Of a stretch of 64,000 nucleotides of DNA, positions 18,724-27,438 are shown in pieces (within the stretch, counting starts at the first letter, position 1; each line of letters begins with the position of its first letter). The position numbers were made by a program, and so were the translations under genes. The stretch is taken from assembly GCA_025060695.1 (NCBI GenBank), contig JANXBH010000007.1, forward strand, positions 4,360 through 68,359. Direction: 5' to 3'. The notes beneath the pieces were generated by a model. The model was not told where the DNA came from. It made no database searches and was given only the letters and a program-made list of their open reading frames with translations. The stretch is from Caldifarciminota bacterium. GTDB taxonomy: Bacteria > Hydrothermota > Hydrothermia > LBFQ01 > DSFT01.

Positions 18724-18739
18724 GGACCTTAGGGTCCCT
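18722..18739. terminator. Terminator between convergent genes
   Basis: AGGGACC (18722-18728) pairs with GGTCCCT (18733-18739) over TTAG, followed by TAATTAAAT. It overlaps the stop of the lipoprotein gene and the end of the converging glycosyltransferase, so it can act on both strands. Confidence 0.7.
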
Positions 18740-19847
18740 TAATTAAATATCCTTTCAAAATCACTTTTTATTTTTGAAGGATGAAAGTTTTTTATAGCAA
18801 ATAATTTTGCATTTTCAGATATCTTGGTCCTTAGTTCTTTGTTTTTTAATAGTAAAATAATGGCTTCTTTTAATTGCTTTAGATTTCCTGGTTCTATTAA
18901 TATACCATTTTCGTAGTTTTTTATTATGTCTCTATTTGCACCAACAGGAGTAGTAATAATTGCAAGACCACTAACCATAGCTTCTAAAATAGATAAAGAA
19001 AATCCCTCAGAATAACTTGGTAAAACAAAAATATCAGAAATTTCAAAAATTCTTAGTTTATCCTCATCATATACACTTCCTATGTATTTAACCCTTGGAT
19101 GTTCTAACTTAATAAATGGTTCTTCTTTTATCTTTTCACCAGTTAACTGATTATAGAATACATTGGTCTCTCTTTCCATTCTCTCTCCTACTATGATAAA
19201 TTCAATATTTTCAAATTCCTCCAAGATTTCGCTTGCTACTTTTATTAGGTCATTATAACCTTTTGCATAAGTTAGAAGTCCCAAAAATAGTATCTTATTT
19301 CCTTCTCTTCTTGGTTTAATATTTAAAAACGCTTCATCAAATGGATTTGCTAAAACTTCAATTTTTTCTTTATCTACTATAAAATCAAATTGTTTTTTTA
19401 AACTCTCGCTTTGAACAATAATCTTATATGCTTTTTTTAAGGAGAAGTCTATTAAATTTTTAAAAATTTTAGAATTTAGATTTTCATAAAATATTCTAAA
19501 ATGACCTCCTCTCATATGAAGAACGACTTTCTTCCTTAAAAATATAGCAGGAAAAATTATAAGAAAATCCCTTATCCACCCGAGCTTAGTAGCAGTTATG
19601 CAGTGATATACAAAATTGGGATTGAAAAGAAAGATTGAAATTGTATATTTTAAATACACTTTTATAAACTTTAGAAATGCACTTAAAGTAAATTGTCCCC
19701 TTTTGAGTTTACTTTGCTTTACGCTAATGTTTATAATTAATACCTTTAAACTATTAAAAGGAGATGAAAATAGTATTTTACTTGATATTTCTGGACCTGA
19801 GTATGGAGGAGGAAGAGGAATGAGAGCTAATAGTTTTTTTTATTCAT
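18739..19847 (-). CDS. GT4-type glycosyltransferase, probably frameshifted near its start
   Basis: The uninterrupted part from GTG 19659 lacks the N-terminal strand of a GT-B fold. The same frame stays open further upstream and encodes LPLPPPYSGPEISSK-like sequence, which is typical of GT4 N-termini, but it has no normal start. ATG 19847 lies in another frame, 6 bases after a leaderless TAAAAT box, and reads MNKK into a run of eight A (plus-strand T 19834-19841); one more A would join it to the main frame. The C-terminal half has the GT4 donor site (YSEGFSLSILEAMVSG). It may add sugars to surface glycans. Either a pseudogene, a slippage-corrected gene or a sequencing error. Confidence 0.75.
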
Positions 19848-19853
19848 TAGTAA

Positions 19854-19859
19854 ATTTTA
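19854..19859 (-). promoter_or_regulatory. TAAAAT -10 box marking the true glycosyltransferase start
   Basis: On the minus strand CTTTAAAAT is followed by six bases and ATG 19847. This geometry, shared with many genes here, supports 19847 as the original start of the broken glycosyltransferase. Confidence 0.6.
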
Positions 19860-19863
19860 AAGA

Positions 19864-19883
19864 AGGGGGAGGAAACCCCCCCT
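19864..19883 (-). terminator. Terminator of pstS
   Basis: A G-run (19865-19869) pairs with a C-run (19876-19882) around AGGAAA; on the minus strand a TTCTTTAAAATTT tract follows. It overlaps the pstS stop codon and precedes the promoter of the next gene. Confidence 0.6.
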
Positions 19884-20889
19884 ATTTTAAAATATATTCA
19901 TTCCAATAAGAACTAACCAATTCCTTAGTTTCCTTTGGAAGCGGGACGTAGTCAAGACTAATAGCTGTGCTATCACCCTTTTCAAAACTCCACTTATAAA
20001 ATTCTATAACATCTTTGTTTTTCTCCTTCTTTTCCCTTGGGACTAACACAAATACTGCACCAGTAATGGGATATGCACTATCACCTTCCGCATAAGTTAT
20101 AACTTCATAGAAGTGATTCTCTTTGACCCAATTAGCATACTTGCTTGCTTCCTGAAATGTTTTTAAACTTGGTTCTAAAAATATACCTTTTTTACTTGGA
20201 AGTAATACGTATACTAAGTTATTCTCTTTTGCATATGCATATTCTACATATCCTATTGTCCCTTCATTTTGTTTTACATAATTGCTAACCCCTTCATTCC
20301 CCTTTGCTCCTATTCCAACGGGCCAATTTACGCTCGTGCCAAAACCAACTTTCTCCTTCCATTCATTACAAGCCTTAGATAGATAATTAGTAAATAGAAA
20401 TGTAGTTCCTGAACCATCTGACCTTCTTACAATAGTTATTTTAGTATTTGGTAATTTTAGATTTGGATTAAGTTTTCTAATTCTTTCGTCATTCCAATTT
20501 TGAATTTTTCCAAGGAATATATCGCATAGGGTTTTTTCGTCTAACTTCATTTCGCCCGATTTTACATTAGGAAGATTAACAACAACTGCAACTCCTCCAA
20601 TTACAACAGGAAATTGAAATAGGCCTGCACTATCAAGTTCTTTGACATCCAATGGTCTATCTGTAGCTCCAAAATCTACAGTTCTTTCAGTAACCTGCTT
20701 TATTCCACCACCTGAACCTATAGACTGATAGTTTATCTGATTCTTAGTTTCATTATGGTAATTGTATGACCACTTTGAAAGTAAGGGATATATGAATGTT
20801 GAACCTGCACCATTTATTACAACAGGCTTCTTTTCTTCTACTTTTTGACAGGCAAGAATAAATAATGGTAAAATCATCAACCACTTCAT
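19882..20889 (-). CDS. pstS: Phosphate-binding lipoprotein PstS
   Basis: 335 residues with a lipoprotein signal (MKWLMILPLFILAC, Cys14). The PBP domain has the PstS phosphate-loop pattern: GAGSTFIYPL, IGSGGGIKQ, DFGATDRPL, and RRSDGSGTTFLF. It captures phosphate for a Pst ABC transporter. No pstC, pstA or pstB is adjacent; instead the gene follows a porin gene by 11 bases with GGAGG between, so the pair likely handles uptake across the outer membrane and capture in the periplasm. Confidence 0.93.
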   Translation of the reverse strand: MKWLMILPLFILACQKVEEKKPVVINGAGSTFIYPLLSKWSYNYHNETKNQINYQSIGSGGGIKQVTERTVDFGATDRPLDVKELDSAGLFQFPVVIGGVAVVVNLPNVKSGEMKLDEKTLCDIFLGKIQNWNDERIRKLNPNLKLPNTKITIVRRSDGSGTTFLFTNYLSKACNEWKEKVGFGTSVNWPVGIGAKGNEGVSNYVKQNEGTIGYVEYAYAKENNLVYVLLPSKKGIFLEPSLKTFQEASKYANWVKENHFYEVITYAEGDSAYPITGAVFVLVPREKKEKNKDVIEFYKWSFEKGDSTAISLDYVPLPKETKELVSSYWNEYILK

Positions 20890-20900
20890 AGCCCACCTCC

Positions 20901-21857
20901 TTAGAATTTAACTTCAGTTTGCAAGTTTAGTGTGCCTGTTTCTTTCAATTGCTTATAATTTAGAGATAGTCTAAAGTCTTTAACAAGTTTTAGCACAAAT
21001 CCTCCTAAAATGAAATTATCCTGTTCCTTATATCTATCAAATCTTGCAAATAATTCTAACATATTAATGGGTTTTATTACAACAAATCCAGAAATTAAGT
21101 TTGAACTAATAGTATCTCCGCTTGTAAGTGTTGAACCCTTAAATTGAGAGTATTCAACACCTAATCTAAAGTACTTTTGATTAATTGAAATTGCACCAAT
21201 ACCTCTTATCTTATCTTCCTCATTTTTATATTTACCGAAGTGTCCATATCCATGAATTCCTATTTCTAAATCTTCGTTATTTATTGGGTATATTGAAAGA
21301 ACTGCCTCAAAATCTTTAAATTTGTTGTCTTCTACTTTATTATATCCTTCACCATTGAAAACACCTAAGTTTAGTCTAAAGAGTTTAGAACTATACTCAA
21401 AAGCAATACCTAAATCTGCAGATGAAATTACAGAAAAGTAGTCATTAGAGGTTTTCTCTATAAATCTATAATCCCATATTCTATCCATAGTTCTTATCCA
21501 AAAATTATAAGTTTGACCAAAGTAGAGCTTGTAGTTCCTATATGTCGCCTCTAAAAACGCATATTTTGAGAATACATAGTATGCACCCACAATAGATGAC
21601 TTAGGAACCTCTATAGTACTATCTTTACCTTCTTTGTATCTCCCTGCTTTTCCTACATCCCTTATTTGACCTATGTCTGGAGTGAACCTGAAGCTAAGTT
21701 TAAAAACATCCGTCTTGAAGATATCTCCTTTGAAGTTTACATACATTCTATCTATATGAAAGGTATTATATAGTGTACTATCAAGTGTGATGGAGTATCT
21801 AAGATACGAAAGGGCATCAACTTTAAGGTCCGATACAATTAAATTTAGCATTAACAT
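20901..21857 (-). CDS. Outer-membrane porin-like protein, probably phosphate-related
   Basis: 318 residues of alternating aromatic strands ending in a terminal strand with Phe (LQTEVKF), as in outer-membrane barrels; the style (FKTDVFKLSFRFTPDIGQ, then LGVFNGEG) is like OprO/OprP-type porins. The N-terminus MLMLNLIVS is a short hydrophobic segment. It is first in an operon with pstS, which suggests phosphate or polyphosphate passage; that substrate is inference. Confidence 0.7.
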   Translation of the reverse strand: MLMLNLIVSDLKVDALSYLRYSITLDSTLYNTFHIDRMYVNFKGDIFKTDVFKLSFRFTPDIGQIRDVGKAGRYKEGKDSTIEVPKSSIVGAYYVFSKYAFLEATYRNYKLYFGQTYNFWIRTMDRIWDYRFIEKTSNDYFSVISSADLGIAFEYSSKLFRLNLGVFNGEGYNKVEDNKFKDFEAVLSIYPINNEDLEIGIHGYGHFGKYKNEEDKIRGIGAISINQKYFRLGVEYSQFKGSTLTSGDTISSNLISGFVVIKPINMLELFARFDRYKEQDNFILGGFVLKLVKDFRLSLNYKQLKETGTLNLQTEVKF

Positions 21858-21865
21858 AGTTGAAA

Positions 21866-21879
21866 AGTTTAAAATTTTA
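21866..21879 (-). promoter_or_regulatory. Promoter of the porin-pstS operon
   Basis: TAAACT (21871-21866) ends 8 bases before ATG 21857; a second box, TAAAAT (21879-21874), lies 16 bases away. The nearer box would give a leaderless mRNA. Confidence 0.4.
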
Positions 21880-21945
21880 AAAAAATTTGTTAGTAAAGCC
21901 TAAAATTTACCTTTTCTTTATTACTTTAAAATTTAAGTTTTTCAG

Positions 21946-22842
21946 TCATTTTCTTCTATTCTCTTCATAATAAACCAATAGTTCTGCGATAAAACCCATT
22001 GATATTAATAAAAGTCCTGAAAGTATTAATAAAATCACCAAATACACAAGAGGTCTATAACCCATATCAAAATAAAATCTCAATATAACAGCGACAATAC
22101 CTATAATTATACCTAAAAATAGAAACAAAAAACCTATAGTTCCAAAAAGAAGTAAGGGCTTTTCTTTAAATGTTAGTAAAAACTTCACACTTAGTAAATC
22201 AAAAAGCCCAACCAATATTCTAAGTTTTCCTCTATACTTGCTCTGACCTGCTCTTCTTGGATAGAGCTTTACAGGAATTTCGGTAATTTTAAATTTATAA
22301 TGGTGTGCTATAGGAATAATGTATCTATGCCATTCTTTTAGTAGTGGAATAATTTCTAAAACTTCTCTTCGCATTCCTTTTAGTGCATTCATATCTCTCA
22401 CTTTTACTCCAAAGAAAACTCTTGCTAGAAAATTGTATATATAAGAAACTAATTTTTTTTCATATTTCCCAACTTTATATCCAGCAACCAGATCCCATCC
22501 TTCCTCAATTTTTTTTACTATATTAAGACAGTCTTCAAACGAAAACTGCAAATCAGCATCAAAAATTATAATAATCTTACCACTTGAATATTTCAACCCT
22601 TCCTTTATAGCATGAGTTTTTCCTTTATTATAAATAAGCCTTATAACTTTTATATCTCGCCTATCCTTTGCATACTCTATAGAAACTAAATAAGTTTTAT
22701 CAATGCTTCCATCATCTACTATAATAAGCTCCCAGTCATCTATATTATACAAATTTTTAAACTTATCAAACTCTTCGACTAAATAAGGTATATTCTCCTC
22801 TTCATTGTATGCTGGAGAAATTACTGAAACTTTTACGTTCAT
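21946..22842 (-). CDS. Membrane-anchored GT2 glycosyltransferase, polyprenyl-phosphate sugar type
   Basis: The 298-residue protein opens with VSVISPAYNEEENIPYL and has the metal-binding DADLQFS, then RDMNALKGMRRE in the acceptor region. Two transmembrane segments fill about 225-290. This layout matches dolichol- or undecaprenyl-phosphate mannosyl/glucosyl transferases of the DPM1 type, which load a sugar on a lipid carrier. It overlaps folP by 4 bases and is the last gene of the rpmD-secY operon. Confidence 0.87.
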   Translation of the reverse strand: MNVKVSVISPAYNEEENIPYLVEEFDKFKNLYNIDDWELIIVDDGSIDKTYLVSIEYAKDRRDIKVIRLIYNKGKTHAIKEGLKYSSGKIIIIFDADLQFSFEDCLNIVKKIEEGWDLVAGYKVGKYEKKLVSYIYNFLARVFFGVKVRDMNALKGMRREVLEIIPLLKEWHRYIIPIAHHYKFKITEIPVKLYPRRAGQSKYRGKLRILVGLFDLLSVKFLLTFKEKPLLLFGTIGFLFLFLGIIIGIVAVILRFYFDMGYRPLVYLVILLILSGLLLISMGFIAELLVYYEENRRK

Positions 22843-23693
22843 AAATATTCTTCAGGATAAATGATAGAATAAATCATATCTACTACTTGCTTTGTTTCCT
22901 TAACGTCGTGAGTTCTAATGATATTTATACCTTTTAGGCTTAAATATGCACTAACCGCAAGTGAACCAAATAGCCTATCATCAGGATTCTCTAACTTTAA
23001 TACTTTTCCAATAAATGATTTTCTTGAATGACCAATTAAAACGGGATAACCCATTTCCATAAATTCGTCTATGTATTTTAGTATTAAGAGATTATCATAA
23101 ACTCTTTTTCCAAATCCTATACCAGGGTCAATCACTATTTGCTCACTTTTTATTCCTTTTGACCTTGCATACTCTATCCTTTGGAAAAGTTCTCTCTTTA
23201 TTTCATTTATAGTATCATTATAATATGGATTTTCTTGCATATTTTTTGGCTTTCCTCTTATATGCATTATTACTATACCGCAACCATAGTCCCTAATTAA
23301 TTCTACCATATTTTCATCAAACATTAAGCCAGATATATCATTTACTATATGAGCACCACTTTCAAGAGCAAGCCTCGCTACTTTTGACCTATATGTATCA
23401 ATTGATATATAAACATCTTTTGGAATCTCCTTTGATAATACACTAATTACAGGAATAACCCTATTTATCTCTTCTTCTTCAGAAATTTCATCTGAAAATG
23501 GTCTTGTAGATTGCCCCCCAATATCGATAATCTTTGCTCCATATTCTATAAATTCTAATGCTTTATCTATTGCGGACTTTATATCCATAAACCTACTTTT
23601 CTCATAAAATGAGTCAGGAGTAATATTTAAAATACCCATTATTATTGGTTTATCACTAAGCTCAATGTTATTGTCCTTTATCTTCCAATTCAT
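22839..23693 (-). CDS. folP: Dihydropteroate synthase
   Basis: 284 residues with PIIMGILNITPDSF, the GGQSTRP motif, SIDTYRSKVA, NDISGL and a C-terminal IRTHDV, the standard FolP set. The enzyme joins p-aminobenzoate to dihydropterin pyrophosphate. One base separates it from yggT, so it is translated in the same operon. No other folate gene is adjacent, though the tandem PTPS protein elsewhere also acts on pterins. Confidence 0.95.
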   Translation of the reverse strand: MNWKIKDNNIELSDKPIIMGILNITPDSFYEKSRFMDIKSAIDKALEFIEYGAKIIDIGGQSTRPFSDEISEEEEINRVIPVISVLSKEIPKDVYISIDTYRSKVARLALESGAHIVNDISGLMFDENMVELIRDYGCGIVIMHIRGKPKNMQENPYYNDTINEIKRELFQRIEYARSKGIKSEQIVIDPGIGFGKRVYDNLLILKYIDEFMEMGYPVLIGHSRKSFIGKVLKLENPDDRLFGSLAVSAYLSLKGINIIRTHDVKETKQVVDMIYSIIYPEEYL

Positions 23694-23694
23694 G

Positions 23695-23946
23695 TTATGA
23701 TAATCTTATAATTGAACTTAGAATTTGAAGAAGAATAATGGCAATAATCGGAGAAATATCAATGGGTAAGCTCCAATTCAATTTTTCAAAAATTAGTTTT
23801 CTTATTGGATTTAAAATAATATCCGCAAGGTCATTTATTGTTTTTACAACTTTATTAGTTCTATCTACTTCAAACCAACTTAAAATTGCACTAACAAGTA
23901 TAACAAATGAATACAGGTCTATAAAAAAAACTAGGATGTTCTCCAT
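23695..23946 (-). CDS. YggT-family membrane protein
   Basis: 83 residues with two transmembrane segments (VFFIDLYSFVILVSAILSWF and ISPIIAIILLQILSSII) around the conserved NPIRKLI segment. YggT proteins are linked to membrane-protein biogenesis, osmotic shock and division in various bacteria; the precise role is unclear. It overlaps the secY end by 16 bases. Confidence 0.85.
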   Translation of the reverse strand: MENILVFFIDLYSFVILVSAILSWFEVDRTNKVVKTINDLADIILNPIRKLIFEKLNWSLPIDISPIIAIILLQILSSIIRLS

Positions 23947-25247
23947 CCCCTAATTTTGCCTTTTTTGATTAGAGCATCGTACTGCTTCATAAGAAGGTAA
24001 GAATTTATTTGATTTACTAAATCAAGAATAACTCCGACAATTATCAAAATTCTTGTCCCACCAAAGTAAAATGGAACATTCAAAAGCTTTGATACATGAT
24101 ATGGAACTATTGCTATGAATATAAAAATTATTGACGCAGGTAATAGTATTCTTGACATTACACTATCTATATACTGTGCTGTTGCATCGCCGGGCCTAAT
24201 TCCAGGAATAAATCCACCATTTCTTTGCAAATTGTCAGCAATATCCTTAGGATTTAGAACTATAGATGTATAGAAGTATGCAAAGAAAAGTATTAAAAGA
24301 GCAAATAGAGTGTCATATAACCATGTCCCTGGCTGAAAATAAGTTTGAAAAATACTTTGAATTTGTGGGGATGGAGCAATAGTAGATAGTGTCTGAGGGA
24401 AAATTAAAACACTTTGAGCAAATATAATAGGAATTACACCTGCTACATTTACTGTTAGAGGTAAGTACGTGGTTTGACCACCTACTACCGCTTTTCCAAC
24501 TACTCTCTTAGCATAATGTATTGGTATTCTTCTTTGAACTTCAGTTATTATAACAACTATGGAAGTAACTAAGACAAAGAACACAAAAAATACGAGTACA
24601 TTTAACCAAGTTATTGTACCAGAAGATATTAAGTTAGCTATTGCTCTTGCCTCGGCAGGGAAAGTATCCAAAGAACCAATAAGAATTAACATAGATGAGC
24701 CTCTACCAATACCTCTTTCATCAATTTGCTCACCAAGCCACATTACAAAAATAGCACCGCCAACAAGTGTTATTACCGTTGTTATTGTAAATAAAATTCC
24801 AGGATTTGGCACAACCGCTATACCCGTTTGAGTTTTCAATGTTTGCAAAAATGAAGTTATACCAAATGCTTGAACTGTTGCAATGAGTATAGTAAGTAGT
24901 CTTGCATATTGATTTATAATTCTCCTACCATGTTCTCCTTCTCTTTGTAGTCTTTGCAAATTTGGAAGTGTATTGGAAAGCAATTGCATAATAATAGATG
25001 CAGAAATATATGGCATTATACCAAGAGAGAAAATAGATGCCCTTGAAAGAGCACCCCCTACAAATATGTCGTATATACCAAAAACCGTGCCTCTTAGTGT
25101 TTCAAAGAACTGAGCGAGTGCGGACGCATCTATTCCTGGAACAGGAATATGAGTTCCTATTCTAAAAACCAATATTATAAAAATCGTAAATAAAATTTTT
25201 TCCCTTAGCTCCTGTATTCTAAAGATATTAGTAATAGAGGACCACAT
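23931..25247 (-). CDS. secY: Preprotein translocase subunit SecY
   Basis: 438 residues with ten hydrophobic segments and family motifs: GTHIPVPGID, LGIMPYISASIIMQLL, GRGSSMLI and the pore-forming NPKDIADNLQRNGGFIPGIRPG loop. SecY is the protein-conducting channel of the inner membrane. It follows rplO by 2 bases. The usual downstream adk, map and infA are replaced by yggT, folP and a glycosyltransferase. Confidence 0.97.
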   Translation of the reverse strand: MWSSITNIFRIQELREKILFTIFIILVFRIGTHIPVPGIDASALAQFFETLRGTVFGIYDIFVGGALSRASIFSLGIMPYISASIIMQLLSNTLPNLQRLQREGEHGRRIINQYARLLTILIATVQAFGITSFLQTLKTQTGIAVVPNPGILFTITTVITLVGGAIFVMWLGEQIDERGIGRGSSMLILIGSLDTFPAEARAIANLISSGTITWLNVLVFFVFFVLVTSIVVIITEVQRRIPIHYAKRVVGKAVVGGQTTYLPLTVNVAGVIPIIFAQSVLIFPQTLSTIAPSPQIQSIFQTYFQPGTWLYDTLFALLILFFAYFYTSIVLNPKDIADNLQRNGGFIPGIRPGDATAQYIDSVMSRILLPASIIFIFIAIVPYHVSKLLNVPFYFGGTRILIIVGVILDLVNQINSYLLMKQYDALIKKGKIRGWRTS

Positions 25248-25249
25248 AG

Positions 25250-25696
25250 TTATACCTTAATTTCTGAACCTGACAAATTTATTAATTCTATAGCCTTCTT
25301 AGAAAACTTATCTATACCTTCAAAAACCAGTTTTTTACTAAGATTCCCTTTAGCTAATATCTTAACGGGTTTTCTTAAACTTCTTATTAATTTCCTTTCA
25401 TATAGTGTTTGCTTATTTACTACTTCTCCGTCATTAAATTTTTCATTTATTCTATTTAAGTTAACCTCTTGATATCTAATAGAAAAAGGATTATTAAAAC
25501 CTCTTTTTGGAAGTCTTCTATATATAGGAGTTTGACCACCCTCAAACCAAGGCTCTTTTGGGTCTCCCTCTCTCGATTTTTGACCCTTTTGACCTCTACC
25601 CGCAGTCTTACCTAAACCTGAACCTATACCCCTTCCTACCCTTGTCTTTTTAGTATTCGCACCCCTTTTTGGTTTTAAATTACTTAAAGTTATCAT
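25250..25696 (-). CDS. rplO: 50S ribosomal protein L15
   Basis: 148 residues with the L15 N-terminus (NLKPKRGANTKKTRVGRGIG) and GQKSREG, and a C-terminal VEVLAKG-like segment (VKILAKGNLSKKLVF). It overlaps rpmD by 4 bases, the normal order L30-L15-SecY of the spc operon. Confidence 0.95.
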   Translation of the reverse strand: MITLSNLKPKRGANTKKTRVGRGIGSGLGKTAGRGQKGQKSREGDPKEPWFEGGQTPIYRRLPKRGFNNPFSIRYQEVNLNRINEKFNDGEVVNKQTLYERKLIRSLRKPVKILAKGNLSKKLVFEGIDKFSKKAIELINLSGSEIKV

Positions 25697-25878
25697 GACA
25701 CCACTTCCTCCACTTTTATATATTGTCTTATTTTTTCAATCATCCCTCTTATTGCAGGATTATCAGTTTTTATTACTGCTTGATTTATTTTCCTTAAACC
25801 CAAACTTTTTATAATTTCCTTATTTTTTCCATGAACACCTATAAGACTTCTTGTAAGGGTAATTTTTAACTTTTTCAT
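25693..25878 (-). CDS. rpmD: 50S ribosomal protein L30
   Basis: 61 residues: KKLKITLTRSLIGV followed by SLGLRKINQAVIKTDNPAIRGMI, the compact L30 fold. It is the first gene after its own promoter here, so the spc ribosomal operon is split upstream of it: rpsE and the earlier genes are not adjacent. Confidence 0.93.
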   Translation of the reverse strand: MKKLKITLTRSLIGVHGKNKEIIKSLGLRKINQAVIKTDNPAIRGMIEKIRQYIKVEEVVS

Positions 25879-25886
25879 AACTGAAA

Positions 25887-25911
25887 ATTTTAAAGCAAAA
25901 TGCTTTAAAAT
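25887..25911. promoter_or_regulatory. Divergent leaderless promoters of rpmD operon and rrf2 gene
   Basis: Minus-strand TAAAAT (25892-25887) ends 8 bases before ATG of rpmD. Plus-strand TAAAAT (25906-25911) ends 7 bases before ATG 25919. The two CTTTAAAATTT boxes face each other as a dyad. Confidence 0.6.
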
Positions 25912-25918
25912 TTATTTT

Positions 25919-26329
25919 ATGTTTAGACTGAGTAGTAAAGTAGAATATGGAATAAGATCTCTTATTAGACTATATCTCAATGGTCCTCTAACAACGAAAG
26001 AATTGTCAAGAATTGAATTAATACCGGAGGCATTTTTAGAAAGGATTATGTCAGAATTAAAATATGCAGGTATTATAGAGGGTAAAAGAGGTCCTCAAGG
26101 AGGATATGAGTTAGTAAAAGACATAGAAGAAATTAGGATAATAGAAATAATTCAAGCACTTGAAGGAAAACCTTCAATTGTAAAGTGTGTAGAAAATGAA
26201 AATAGCTGTAGCTTTGTATCATTATGTTTAATGAAAGCATTCTGGAAAAAAGCTAATTTAGAATTTCAGGAATTCCTTTCAAGAATATCATTAAAAGACA
26301 TTATTGATGAATTAGAAAGAAGTTCATAG
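25919..26329 (+). CDS. Rrf2-family transcriptional regulator
   Basis: 136 residues with the Rrf2 winged helix: RLSSKVEYGIRSLIRL, TTKELSRIELIPEAFLERIM, and the wing GKRGPQGGYEL. Three cysteines at VKCVENENSCSFVSLCLMK fit the iron-sulfur ligand loop seen in IscR and NsrR. It may sense iron-sulfur or redox state; no isc or suf genes are nearby. Its 3' end overlaps the converging glycosyltransferase by 64 bases. Confidence 0.9.
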   Translation: MFRLSSKVEYGIRSLIRLYLNGPLTTKELSRIELIPEAFLERIMSELKYAGIIEGKRGPQGGYELVKDIEEIRIIEIIQALEGKPSIVKCVENENSCSFVSLCLMKAFWKKANLEFQEFLSRISLKDIIDELERSS

Positions 26330-27438
26330 TAATAGTTTTCAATTTTCTTTGAAACAACTTCCCAGCTATATTTTTCTAAAACTTCAATATATGCTTTCTC
26401 CACTACTCTATTTACAAGTGTTCTATTTTTTAAAACCATAATAATCTTATTTGCTAAGTCTTTATAATTTTTATTTTCAAAGAGAAAACCATTTATCTCA
26501 TCCTTTATAACTTGTCTATATCCTTCAATATTAGATGCAATAACCGGGATTTTAGAAGCCATAGCTTCAAGTAATACTATACCAAAACTTTCCTTTTCAG
26601 TTGCAGGAGAAACAAATACATCGCAACTTGCGTAATACTTAGGAAGCTCTTCATAACCGACCCTACCTACAAAAATTACCTTGTCCTTTATATCTTTGCT
26701 TATATATTGCTTATATAAAGCCTTAAACGGGCTATCACCTACAATAACAAGCTTTACATTAGGAATAAATTTAATTACCTCATTTAATGCTAATATTAGA
26801 TACTTAAGTCCTTTGCGAGGTTCTATTCTTCCTACAAAAAGTATTTTCTTAGAATCATCATTAGCTAAAAAACTAATTTTTTGATTATGTAGATTAAATC
26901 TTTGAACATCTATTCCATTAGGAATAATCCTATAATTACTATCAAAATATCTGCTAATACTCCTTTTTGCAAGTTCTGAAACCGCTATTTTTCCATGAAG
27001 TTTTTCAAAATACATTTTAATATAGCCTTTAAAAATTTTATACAATAACATCTCTTCATGAGCGGAATGAAAAGTGGCAACATTTATTGATCTTGAATAT
27101 AAAAGTGCTAAGGACGGAAGACCAACAGCAATAGGTCCATGAACATGAACAATATGAAAATGATTATTTGACATAAACTTCTTTACAAGCTTATTTAGTC
27201 TAATAGAAACTGTTATAGAACCTAAGGACTTATTTATTGGAATTTTAATTGACCTTCCCATCCTTATTACATAATCTGGATCATTATATTCAATACCCGA
27301 TTTAAAATTTGCAGTTAGAATGAATGTTTCATGCCCCCTTTTTCTTAAGAACCTTGCTAAATTATCAATATGCTCACTAACACCACCGGGATAAGGATAG
27401 AATATATCAGAAACATATAAAATTCTTAAAGGTTTCAT
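26266..27438 (-). CDS. GT4 glycosyltransferase, PimA-like
   Basis: 390 residues with the GT-B opening ILYVSDIFYPYPGGVSEHI, then FHIVHVHGP, an acceptor loop ATFHSAHEE, IPNGIDVQRF, and the donor site KESFGIVLLEAMASKIPV. This closely fits phosphatidylinositol or related lipid mannosyltransferases, but the acceptor cannot be read from sequence. It overlaps the lgt start by 4 bases, so it belongs to the lgt operon. Confidence 0.88.
   Translation of the reverse strand: MKPLRILYVSDIFYPYPGGVSEHIDNLARFLRKRGHETFILTANFKSGIEYNDPDYVIRMGRSIKIPINKSLGSITVSIRLNKLVKKFMSNNHFHIVHVHGPIAVGLPSLALLYSRSINVATFHSAHEEMLLYKIFKGYIKMYFEKLHGKIAVSELAKRSISRYFDSNYRIIPNGIDVQRFNLHNQKISFLANDDSKKILFVGRIEPRKGLKYLILALNEVIKFIPNVKLVIVGDSPFKALYKQYISKDIKDKVIFVGRVGYEELPKYYASCDVFVSPATEKESFGIVLLEAMASKIPVIASNIEGYRQVIKDEINGFLFENKNYKDLANKIIMVLKNRTLVNRVVEKAYIEVLEKYSWEVVSKKIENYYYELLSNSSIMSFNDILERNS

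Noticed and set aside
19616-19909. Open frame of 97 codons on the plus strand between the glycosyltransferase and pstS
   Set aside because: It runs antisense through the 5' part of the frameshifted glycosyltransferase and the pstS end, has no promoter or ribosome site, and its protein has no recognisable features.
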